Positions 8,975-19,975 of a stretch of 64,000 nt of DNA are shown here, piece after piece. Made by a program: the position numbers and the translations under genes. This stretch comes from Aculops lycopersici (lineage: Eukaryota > Arthropoda > Arachnida > Trombidiformes > Eriophyidae), in assembly GCA_015350385.1 (NCBI GenBank), contig WNKI01000003.1, forward strand, positions 850,592 through 914,591, read 5' to 3'. A model generated the notes under the pieces. It was not told the origin of the DNA and made no database searches. It saw nothing but the letters and a program-made list of their open reading frames with translations. Positions within the stretch are counted from its first letter, which is position 1. Each line of letters opens with the position of its first letter.

Positions 8975-11900
8975 CTGGAGTGGATAAGTTAAATTTGTGT
9001 CGTGGCAGCATGAGGATGCAAGTAAGGGCATAAGTATAATGAAGCGCACGAGCAACAGTCGTCGCCATAGTCGTTGTAAGCGGCGTTAGTTTCCGGGTTT
9101 CGATGTCGAGGTCCAGGTTAAGGTTTGAGTTTAAATTTTGAATTTTAGTTAATGTTCCCATCGGATTGGAGGCCGAGTGGCGAGCAAGTGGTTGGTCGCG
9201 TTGAGTGTTGGCCAGTTGATTGTGTGAGAATCGCAGCGGGACCGAGAGGGAATTTGGGTTTCAGGAGAGCAGTTGGTTAGTTAGTGTGATTGTTCTTTTG
9301 GGTGGTCGTCTATTATATATTCGCTCTATTTGGTTATTCTCAATACTCGCTAGCGACGAGCCAGGAATTCGACGGTTGGTGGCCGTCGTTTCAGCATGAG
9401 CACGAGCACCAGTCAATCAATTTGGCCGCATGAGACAGCAAGAGAGAGAGACTCTGTCTATTGGTTTTATTAGGTTTAGTTTGTTTGTTTGTTTGCTCTT
9501 TTCACTTGAAATTTAGTTTGATCGAGTTCCACAAATAAACTGCTCTCTTTTCGGGGCAACTAACGAGCGCTAATTTGTCACCAGCGCCGCCGCCACCATC
9601 ATCGCCACTTGCTAATTTAATCGAGCGAATTAAGCTGAAGCGAGATTCTCCATCCATCTCTGTGAAATCGGAGGACTTGCAGATAGAGATAGAATTCAAG
9701 TCACGCGCCACACACTAGCTTTGGTGCAAACTGAACCGGAAGTTGCCGTCCAAGTTGATTGGCGTGCTGTTTAGTTAAGCTTCTTCTTTGTCTACAATTG
9801 TATGCTCAGAAAACGTATGTATTGCGTAACGCGCCCATGCAAATGAACTCATTTGAATGGTTGTGGTGCTCAAGTGGGCGCGTTGCTAGTGGGCCTTCTC
9901 TCTAGCGCATTTGAGGCCAACTGTCAATATTTGCGCCAGGCAGAGACGAGTGTTTTTGCAAAAATTACTGCGCGCGCTGTGCGCTGCTCCCGAGCATTCG
10001 TTGTGAGGCGTCTGCCCGTTGAGCGCATTAATTTCAGCGTGCGCTGTTTCTTTCAGATCGCTGCCTGAGGCTCTGCGCGCGAGAATCCCAATCAGGACCC
10101 CAAAACCAGCCAAGAGTTTCTAGATTCTCGCCAAGTCTCTTCTAAAAGTTCGAAAACCCGATAGTTAAAGATGCAAATGGTCCTCTCCATTGGGTTGCCC
10201 CGCAGAGTCGCAAACTTCACTCACTTTGTCAGTTTGAAATGATTCTTTGGAGTTTGGAGCGCAGAATGGAGAGTTCAAAATGCACAAGCAGAAATGGAAA
10301 TAGACACAAGGTAAAAGCGTGCAAATTTTCCCATTTGCCATCAAACTTTTTGCAATTGTTCAACACAAAACGCGAGCCAATCGATTGGCTTGCCTCTCAA
10401 GTTGAGTTTGCAACTTTTAAGTTGAGGCAGAGAGAAACGAGCAAGAATTAGCGAGTGGCCAGGTAAAGTTGAGTTCCCAGGTGAATTTGCAAGACGAGAG
10501 ACACACACGGCAACTTGTTGCTAGCGGGGATCCTCGGTGGCCAATCCAATCGATCGATTTGATTCGCTCCTGGACGCGCAACAATGACTCACCTGCCCGC
10601 GGCGGCAGCAGCTACTCCGATGGCAACATTAAAAGAAGCAGCATCAACAAGTGGAGAGGCCAATAAGACACAATTGAATTAAGAGGCGCAGGTGAGCCGC
10701 TGCTGCCGGCGCCGCCGCGAGTTATGATGAATGTTTCATGTCAACTTGATGTTGTGCCAAAATGTTTTGTCCGCCAACTCGATTGGCTTCCAGTTTGGCG
10801 TTTGGTGTTTGGTTGTTCGTTTGTTCAGTTGTTCGGCTGTTCGGCTGTTAAGAGAGAGGCCACAAGTGGCTTAGAATCAAAAGTCGAAATCAAAATCATC
10901 TTCAATTGAGTTGAAGTTGCGTTTTAATGCCTTAAATCTGGATTTGACTTGGAATCTCGTGGCAAAGTTTGGGGGAGAAGGAAAACAGCGAGCGGCAGGT
11001 AGCTTCCAATCGTGTTGGAATTATCATTATTGTTATTATTTATACAAAATGATGATTTTGTATTAAGAAAGAGAGAGAAAACTCGCCACTTTTTTCTCTC
11101 CCAAGATGAAAAACTACACAACTACTTCAAGTCGCCGGCTGGTCAGCTGAGAGATAGAGATGGAGAGAAAGAAGAAGAGTAATTGCGTTTCGCCGGCTTG
11201 AGTAGTTATAAATGATGATGATGATGATGATGTAGTCAGTTGAGTTGCTGTTGCACAACAACAACGACAACAACAACAACTCACCTGCGATTAAATGGCT
11301 TCTTAATTGAACGAACTTTGCCGCAAAACTTTTGGCGAGTTTGCGCCGCAACCAAGGCGCCAGGTAAACTCTCGCCACGCAACTATTGTCAGCTGGACAG
11401 GTGAGCTGCTTTTCAGCTGAGACGAAGGGAGAGGAAGCGGCGAAAACTTTGTTGATTGTTGATGATGTTTATGTCGATCATTATTTCAAGAAAAACTCTC
11501 GCGCCTCCTTAGGGACGCAGCTTGCGGTGTTGCGTCGCGTTACTTTTTTCGTATCGTATTTGCGCTTCTTCTCTGTCCCTCTCTGTTTCTGTTGAATCCC
11601 ATGGGCAGCCACATAGAATAAGACCAACCGACAGAATGACTGTCCTACTGACAGTCGAAAAAGAGAGAAGGAAGATGAAATCAAATGAGTGGCCGCAACC
11701 ACCACCACCACGACGACGACGACCAGCCAAGCGACTGAAAATCGCAGGTGCATCTCCTACCTTCGGCTTGCATGTCGCGCAACATCAACAACCTGTGGCT
11801 CGCTCCTCTCACCTTTCGTGTCTGGCAACAATTACGTCAACTTCGCTTGCTCTTTTGGCCGGAGAGACATGGAGAATGTTGGACACTTCGTTGTATCTCT

Positions 11901-12544
11901 TTGCCAGTCTCTCGCTCGCTCTCTGATCGAAACTCTTGGTTCATTTTTGTCGCTATCACCGTCGTCGTTTGTAGCCGTCGTCATTTCGAGGCAACAACGA
12001 AGACGTTCATTCGTCAGTCAGTCAGTCAGTCAGTCTTCTTCTTCATTTCCATTGAAAGATGAACTTGACAAACCGGCGACTCGATTCTGTTTCGTCGTTT
12101 TCGAGGCGCGACATTTCAGCTAGCGACAATTTCATTTGCGTTTCCGCGTAAAAGTTAGTTAGCCCACAAACTTTGTTCGGATGCTCAAGAGTTTCGCGCT
12201 CTAATTTACAAAATAAGATTCTGGGGACAACTCCTCACTTTTTCTCTTCTATGGACATTTTCAAAAGCAAAATTTAGTAACGCTTCCTAAATCTCGACGC
12301 TAATTGAATCACATTCCCTCTCCAAAACTCTACGCTTCTTTTGCTCATTTGCGCTCTCGTTGCGTAACAGAAATTCCGTATCAACTGCAACTCGATTAAC
12401 AACAGCAGCAACAAACTTGTAATCGATTGTCGTGTTTGCTGTTGTCTCGTTGCTCGCGATGATTAATATACTCTCTCTCTATCTCTTTTTGAATCCCAAG
12501 ACTATCATTACTAGCGCAACATTTCAAAATGAAAGTTTACTTAC
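8975..12544 (-). other. Proposed CLCA intron 1
   Basis: A 3570-base non-coding stretch lies between the two CLCA-like exons. It contains ATG/ATC trinucleotide runs (about 11212-11233), CAACAAGTG at 10645-10653 and several CAGGTG or CAGGTA words. No other gene is evident. Confidence 0.5.
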
Positions 12545-13100
12545 CCTCAAAGCCAACAATCACATCCGAGTCCAAGTAGCGCAGTCGCCTGTTGGACATG
12601 ATGGGCGAGCCGGGCTTTTGCATTAGCGGCCACTGGAAGTTGCGCCACTTGTAGGGTATCAACACGCGCACCTCGCCCAAATGAGCCCGGCCATTTAGAG
12701 ACTCGTGCAACAGACTAGACGTTTGTTGCATGATCGCTTGCCAGTGCTCAGAGTGAAGCCACTCAACTCGTTTGTCGAGTCGCGGGTCGAAGGTAAAGGT
12801 GAGACCAGAGTAGGCGTTTAGTTCGGGATCAAACTTTAATCCCGACTCGCCGCTTGGGGTGCTTCCTGTGGCTTGCGCTTGTTTTATGAAGTTGACTTGA
12901 GGTACACTTGATAGGATTATAAAGATTGTTGTTGCTGCTGCAAAGCTGGTGATTAGTCTTGGACTTGCTCTTGCGATTGACGATTGCTTGCAACGACATG
13001 TCCGTTGTTGTTGATTACTAATTAACCTGGACAGCTCGACAGTGTTGTTGCTGTTGTTAGTAGCAACATCAAAGCTTGACTCTTTCCTTCTTCGCTTCAT
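12545..13100 (-). CDS. CLCA-like (calcium-activated chloride channel regulator) gene, exon 1
   Basis: Encodes 185 codons plus one base. After a basic and Asn/Gln-rich start, a hydrophobic stretch at about residues 49-66 would act as a signal peptide or anchor. From about residue 90 the sequence follows the CLCA N-terminal domain: YSGLTFTFDPRL, then a helix ending SSLLHESLNGRAHLGEVRVL, IPYKW, and DSDVIVGF. CLCA proteins are secreted or surface metalloprotease-like proteins that modulate chloride channels and mucus. The exon ends in GAGG followed by GTAAGT. The metalloprotease HEXXH part, the VWA domain and the C-terminal part are not found in the window, so the gene is incomplete as seen, either because of long introns reaching past the left edge or because it is a fragment. 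Confidence 0.7.
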
Positions 13101-13987
13101 TGTTGTGAAAATTTAGAGCGACTTTTGGTCGAACTTGATCTCTTCTCTTCTATTTTTCCTCTCGGTGGATTGATAATTATTCTGTTTGATTGGTATAATT
13201 ATTATTATTATCTTGACTTGACATTCATTTTTTCCGATGATTCTTCTGGCTGTGTATTTATTCTATTCTATTCTATTCTATTTTAATGATTTAATTTGAT
13301 TTGATTTATGTGTGCAGTAATGAAGTGTAAACTTGAGGGCAGTGGAGTTTTCACGTGTTAAAATTGGATCAGCTGATCGACTGAAATGATATGATGAGTT
13401 TGATGAAATACTTAGCTTGCGGCGGTGCGAGCTTAGCGGCAAGTTCGATAGGGAAAACTTCACGTGCTTCGAGTTTTCTGTTGCATTGCTTTCGTCGCTG
13501 TGGCTGCCAGTGATCCGAATAGCTCGAGTTCAAATTGTAAATGGCCATCCGTTGGCGTGGTGTCCGTGTCCCTTGCTTCTTCTTCTTCTCAGTTCCGTTG
13601 AGTTGTTTGGTATCGCAAGGGACCTGCGCATGCGCCGCCATTTGTACCCGCCGCCACCTAGCGGCGGCCGGTCAAACTAAAAACAAGCGAGTATTACAAG
13701 TGAACATCCATCATGATGATGCTAGACGCTAAGTCCAGAGGCTAGCCGCAAAAAGTCCCTAAATGATTTGCGCAAATCGATTTCCGTGCTGACAAACGAC
13801 CGACTTGAGCCTATGGAGATTATCATCGATTTTAATACAAAGAGAATGGTGACAAGTGACAAGAAATCTTTTTAGTGACTACTCTGATAGGGACTAACTT
13901 GTAAGCGGCAAGGGAAACGACAAGCACAGAGAATAAATCAACCTGAAAGTGTCAAGTGGACCGTTGGAGATAGACAACACAACTTAC
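13101..13987. other. Non-coding region between CLCA exon 1 and the long exon at 13988-15509
   Basis: No gene is seen. It holds a TTCTA pentamer run (about 13257-13281) and AT-rich sequence. It should contain the CLCA promoter and the first part of the intron of the neighbouring minus-strand gene. Confidence 0.5.
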
Positions 13988-15509
13988 CTGTGGTTCCGAA
14001 CATATCGTTTAGGATTAAATCTAAAAAGTATTGCAGAAATACCTTGGCAAGCTTGACAAACAATGCATTCCAATCGGTCTTCTTAGCCAAGCGCCCAACC
14101 ACTAAGCGGCTGCCATGGCGTCTAAGCGACTCGATTAGCTCACCTCCGGAGGCAGCGCCTGCCAGCAGCGAGTTGCTCTTGGCATTGTTTTCAGTTGAAG
14201 TGGATGGTGATGACGACGAGGAGCGAGCTAGCGAGTTTAGTTGCCGGCCGGAAGTTGGCTGTTGCCTATCATAAGAGCCAGTGGCCAGTTTGTCAGCCAA
14301 TTTGCTGGCAAACTTCATCACTTTATACACTTTGGCAAACTCCCTAGCGAGCGCCTGCTCCTCAATAGAGGAATTTGTCGTCAGCAGACTCCGAGGTAGC
14401 AAGTGGACGTTTATAAAGTTTGCCAATCGCTTGTCGACGCCATAATCTGATGAGTTTAGTTTGGTTGCAGCTGTTGTTGTTAGATTGCCGTCGCTGTTCA
14501 CTTGATTGCCATTGTTGCTGCTGGCGGCATCAAATTTCGCCGCCGTCTCGCTGGTCGAGGCAACTTTTGCTTGTGTTTCTGTTGTCGTGCTCCCGGAGCT
14601 TTCATTGAAACTGGCAAGCTCATGAGTCGCGTTAGTGTTGCTGCTACTGCTACCATCTGACGCTAGCAAGTCTGCTGAACGAGTAACCAGAAGCCGGCGG
14701 AGATTGATATTATTGCGCTTTGTGTAGATATTGTTGTTGTTGTTGTATTTATGTGGTTCATGAGCATCGGGCGCCACTAGCACAGATGCCGCGGCAACTT
14801 GTTGCTTTGACTTGCCGCGTTGCTCTGGATACGATGGCGAGATAATTGATGCTGCAGACGATGGAAGCGATGATTTAGAAGCCCGATAAGACTTTAGCGG
14901 CATGTCGTCATATTGTCTAACCATATTGTCGCCGTCGGCTTCCAAATAGGAATCGAAATAACCGCCTGTTGCACCATGGACTGGCCGCTGGCCACTTCCG
15001 GCGGCCGCCACTTGTTGCTGGCGCAAGAGCAGTAGCGCGTTCAATTGTGCTTGCAATCGTTGTTGTTGCTGCTGGTCGAAGTTAACATCGTTCCTGTTGC
15101 TCTCAATGTTTGCATTACGTAACATTCCACTGGTGGCCAGCTTCTGGTCTTTGGTCTGTTTTTGCTCGCTTTGGCCTTGGAACAACTGGAAATGTGAAGA
15201 GGAATTAGGAATTTCCAGCGATGGCTCCTCGGTTGCCATTATACTTCGCGATTTACGCTTCAATTCCAAGTGCCAGTTTGATGAAACTTGATGTGGCGCT
15301 CGATATGAATTCAACGAGCTTGGCGCAAACTTTAATGCCTCACTTGCTCTTGTCTCGCGGCCATTATCACTAGCAATAGCACCAGCACTTGCCATTGATA
15401 TTGATATTGAAGCTGCCATTGTTATAAGAAGCACCAATGGGAGTGGGAGCGAAAAGATCTCTCGTAGTGATCTCATTCTAGATTCGCACACAAAGCACAA
15501 TGCAATCAT
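13988..15509 (-). CDS. Long exon of an unrecognised secreted low-complexity protein
   Basis: On the minus strand 507 codons plus one base run from an ATG at 15509 to a donor, CACAG followed by GTAAGTTG. A second in-frame ATG at 15476 would place the hydrophobic stretch (IFSLPLPLVLLITMAA) closer to the N-terminus and may be the true start. The middle is rich in Ser, Asn, Gln and Ala, with a polyQ run, an Asn run and dibasic sites (KRKSR, EQRGK). The end is different: RRHGSRLVVGRLAKKTD, followed by an amphipathic hydrophobic segment (FVKLAKVFLQYFLDLILNDMF) that looks constrained and could be a conserved helix. I do not recognise the family; a precursor cut at dibasic sites is one possibility. 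The next exon is not identified. Confidence 0.55.
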
Positions 15510-18500
15510 CCTTACTCTAGCCAAACTTGACGGACTCTTGTTGCTTGCTCTTGATTGACTTCTGTCGCCTTGGCCAAATCTCACACTCACTTAAATGGCG
15601 CTCACACTCGCACACACAAGAAACATTGAGCTCTTGAAATCACCGCTTGTGCTCTCTATTGACTCTCTATTGACTACTGTTTTTGGTTTTCCTCTCTTTA
15701 CGTATTATGTAATGAAAATATCAAAAGTAAAACGAGCGAGCTAACGAGCGGCGAGCAGCCAAGCAAATAAAAGCGGCCACTTGTGTTGTTGCCAATTAAA
15801 AGAAGCTAGTGGTGGTAGTGGTATTTATGAAAAAAAAATTGAGTCATATTAGCAAAATGCGCACTCCATTTGGTTACACATCCTTGGCTAGCCATAAGTT
15901 GGAATAGCAAAAACGAAAACCGCAACAACAACCTGTTGCTGTTGGGGACAATTCTCTCCCTTCGAGGCTTGCAAACTACTCAAGCTTGCCCATCTAAGTT
16001 TATCCAGTTCCGCCGTCTCAAGTATTCTCAGGTTTATATATGTATATATATATATATAAATGTATCATATGAAGACTTGAGACTATCGCATCGATAAGCG
16101 AACGACTTTCGTTTCATATTTTACCTGAGCAACGAGAATGTGAGATGAGAACTTTTTGAGCGGGAACTTTCACCTCTGAGCAAAGATTTTTAGCACTACC
16201 AATGGAAAGGTCGCGGCATTCGCGAGTATCTCTTAGTGCAGCAGTCGGATGAGAATATTGATAAGAGTTCAGTTGATAACTAGATATGAGCAGCTGCTGG
16301 CGCCGCTGCTGCCCCAGCTACACCTGTTAGATGTTGCTCTAATGCGTCTGCACTCATCCTCGTTAGTTTGTCACCTACAACACAGCCGCTGCATTTGGAT
16401 GTAAATGCAACGGTATGCAAAATGTATACGAGTGACCCAACTCCAAAACGATTGCTCCCAATTGGAACGGTATTTACCTTTTCAACTTTCGAAGCGAGTT
16501 CATTCACGTAACTGTGAAAGTTGCTGCTGTCCTTATTATTTCAACTTTGGGTTTCGGCTGATGGTCAAAATTAAATTGAATTTCCGTTGGCCGAGAAAGT
16601 GACTTTGATCGAAGGGAGATAAATCTCACCTGCGAAGACTGCTCTTTTCCTTCTCTCTCTTTCTGTCTGTCTTGAGGTAAAGGCGGACAACGGCGACGGG
16701 TTGCAGAGTCCTCACAACAGCAACTTGTTGTCTAAGATGTTCACTTACTTGATTTCGAGACGACATCAAGATGCACCAAGTCCATTGCAATAGAAGCAGC
16801 GGGGTGGACTGTGTGACCTGGGGAAAGTTTAAAATTACACATGGGCGCCGCCGTTGTTAGTACAGCATTGCTGCTGCTGCTGCTGCCACTGATGGGAGCT
16901 TGAGGCTCGGCAAGAGTCCCGGCGAGCTGATCCACTGAAGCTAACAAATTTGCATTCCCCTTGTAATTTGTAGAGAAAGTTACAAGTTTATAATAAAGCA
17001 AAGATGAGAAAAGTTACATTCGGCGCGTTGGAGGAAGGTAGATGGAAACGATAATTGAGAAATGCAAATTACTGGACGCCAAGCTAGCAAAGCGAAGCGC
17101 GCCAAAGTGGCCGGTGAGGACGCCACTGACAGCAAAGAAAGAAGAAGAAGCAGAAAGCAAACAGCAACCTGCTGATTGACCGACAGGCAAAACAAATTGA
17201 TTTCTCATGATCAATTTGTTGTGTTGTGATGTGTTTGCATTGAATCTCTAACTTTTTCTTTCCTGCCCTTTGAAGAAAAAACCAACTTGTTGCCACAATT
17301 ACCTCCAGGAGGCCCTCAATGGAGTTCCTCGGCGCTAATGCTGATCAGCTTCGTGATTTATGATTCAACTCGCCGCTTGATTACCGTCTCCTAGTGACCG
17401 TTTACCATTCACTGGGGTCAAGTGGCACCTGTTGTTGTTGTTGCCAGTTTAGTCGCGATTCGTCTTTTTTATTAGCAAGTAGCGCGACCAATTGAAATTG
17501 AAATGAGATCCAAATAAACTCGTCGCTCTTTTTTGCATTCGTTCGTTACTTCAAATCGACATTCAAAGGGAATAAAGTTACATTAGAATAAACTAAGTGA
17601 GTGACTTGAAACTTCCGGCGCTTCGATTTCCATGTTTTTTGTATGTGTTTTGTGAGTGTGTCCATGCGAGTCAACGTAACACAAGAAACCAGAAAAGAGC
17701 TATTCAAATGCTAGAGCTAAAATTTCGAATCTAATTTCAATCGTATCGAATTGGATCCGGCGGCATCTGGCCATCTGATTTATCGCCACCTGCGCCACGG
17801 CGCGCCGCACTGAAGCGTTGCGTAACCAACTTTTTGCTGCTGCTGTTGCTGTTGTCCGCTCGCTTGTTGTCGCTTGTGTCAACTAAAGTCACAACAACAT
17901 TCACCTGCTGACTCTAATTTAACTGCTTAAATTTAGAACTCACTCAGGTCACAGTGGCAAGCCAAAGAGCAACTAGTTAGCTGCTTAACAAACGAACCAA
18001 CTAGCCGATAGTGTGACAACTGAGCGAGAAGTTGGAGAGCCGACAACCGCAACTTGAACAGGTAGCAGCTACCTGTCCGAGTTGCTCGTAGTGCTGCGCA
18101 GTCGTGTTCTCGCAGATTTCTTCCGTCTTGGCGCAGTCGTCGTCTTGTTTGCAGCTAGTAACAAGTGAGTAGCAGGGCAGAATCAGCCTCAAGACAGCAA
18201 CAAGTGTCTTGGTCGTACTGCTCGTATTAGCCTCCATTAGCGCAACTGCCACTGCCACTGCCTCTGCCGCCGCCGCCGCCATCAAGACACCGAGCAAGAC
18301 AATAATAAAATCAGCGGCTTCTAAAGTCTGGAAGTAGAATCTGGATAGTGAGAAACGACGAGAACTCAGATAGTGGCCCAATTTTCTATTGGCTCCAATG
18401 AATTCAATAGCAATGATGGTGGCTACGAGTGGGCAGCTGGCGCGACTTTACCTGACAGCTTCTTCACCTGTTGCCTCGTTAGTTGCTTTGCCCGATTCTC

Positions 18501-19937
18501 TGCGCTCAAAATCAACTGAAGCCGCGACTCCCCCGCCAAAGAGACCGGCCGGCCGAGAGAAGCGAGCAACAAAAGTGAGGCGGCAAATTTCGTCGACTAA
18601 CGGCATCAAGTTTAGAGGACAGAGATGAGCTGAGCTCTCTATTTGTGCATACGAGCCAATGCGAGAAGGAGAGAAACGCTCTAAACAAATACACGACCGC
18701 CGAGGCTAAGGTTAATTGGAGAGCCTTGATATTGGGAGCACACGATCGACAGGTGAAAATGGCCACCGGTTGCTTGTTTGAGGTAAAGGTAAAGGTAAAT
18801 TCAGTTCACTTTGCCTCGGTTCTCTGCAGTTCGATTCGGTTCAGGTGTCTGGTCAAGGAGTGAAAAATTTGTTTTAGATTTACAAGTCACTCTCTTGCGT
18901 CATCCTCTCTATTACGTTAGCGTCAACTTCTACTTTGCTCTCTAATGTCCATCCTCGCACTCTCCGCTCTCTTCTTCTTCTTGCTCGCAAGTTTGCATTC
19001 AAAGTCCGGAGACTATTGCCAGATATCGGAGCTGCCCAATGGAAAGAGAATCAGCCGCAACGTCGATGGCTCGCCTGACGCCTGCCAAATGACCAGACTA
19101 CTACTTCGGGGAGGTTGAAACCGAAGCGCTAGTTTTAAACAGAAGATGATCCAATTTTATTACGCAACTCGAGCGGCCAACTAAAAACGACAAACCAAAC
19201 AACCGATGCGCCGAAGCACCGACTACCTGACTGGCTGACCAGCTAAAGTTCAAAGCTCAAACTCGTTGGCTAATTGCTTGTAATTAGTCGCCAGCTTTTG
19301 GGGCAATCCGACGGACCGATCGCTACGATCCATTTGAATCTGACTCTTGTCCACTTGTTGCTACTGCTGGCGCCTTCTTTTGCTGATTAGTTTGAGCTGT
19401 AGAGCTACTAAACGCTCGATACGGATAAGCGAACGGAACATAAACGAAACGAAATTGACTTTTTGGCGCACAAAACTTTTGCTTACTAAAATTTCTCGCT
19501 CCGTTTCCTGAGCCGCAAATACTGTTCTCCTCTGGTTAGCCCGAAACTGACTTGTGGTGTGTGCTAACCACTTGTTGCTCCTTTTGCCGCAACTTGGGCG
19601 CCACCTCGTCGCCGCACTTTGATGCGGCGGCAACAGCACATCAATGATACCACCGATATCTAAGCGCCACACGCGCCGACCACTAACTGAATCCTCAAGT
19701 GGCCACAAACAACTGCGACCGAAATCAAAGTGAAGGCGGCCGATGAGGAAGCCGAACAAGAGACGTCAGCTACCAGCTGAAGGTAGGTAGTGAGATTGAC
19801 GTGATGTTTGCGGCGGCGGCGGCGGCCGCCTATGTGGTATTTTTGATTGCAATTGCAGCGATATATAAAACTAAACGCGCAAACGGCGAAACTAATCGCC
19901 AAGCCGACAGGCATTGCCGATCATCTTTCTCCCTGAG

Positions 19938-19975
19938 GCAAATCTCTATCCTGATTCAAGGATAGAGATTTGCCA
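19938..19975. repeat. Perfect hairpin, 15-bp stem and 8-base loop
   Basis: GGCAAATCTCTATCC is followed by an 8-base loop and then its exact reverse complement. It lies in non-coding DNA with no obvious gene nearby. Confidence 0.85.

Noticed and set aside
14800..15080. Further copies of CACTTGTTG-like words
   Set aside because: They lie inside coding sequence, where Gln and Ala codon runs can produce them, so they were left out of the motif count.
16748..16819. A 72-base minus-strand stretch bounded by good acceptor and donor sequences
   Set aside because: No frame gives a recognisable product and no partner exon could be found.
18058..18078. CAGGTAG inverted pair (ACAGGTAG-CAG-CTACCTGT) as a Zelda-type site
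   Set aside because: CAGGTAG is only slightly more frequent in the window than chance predicts, so one palindromic pair is not enough to claim it.
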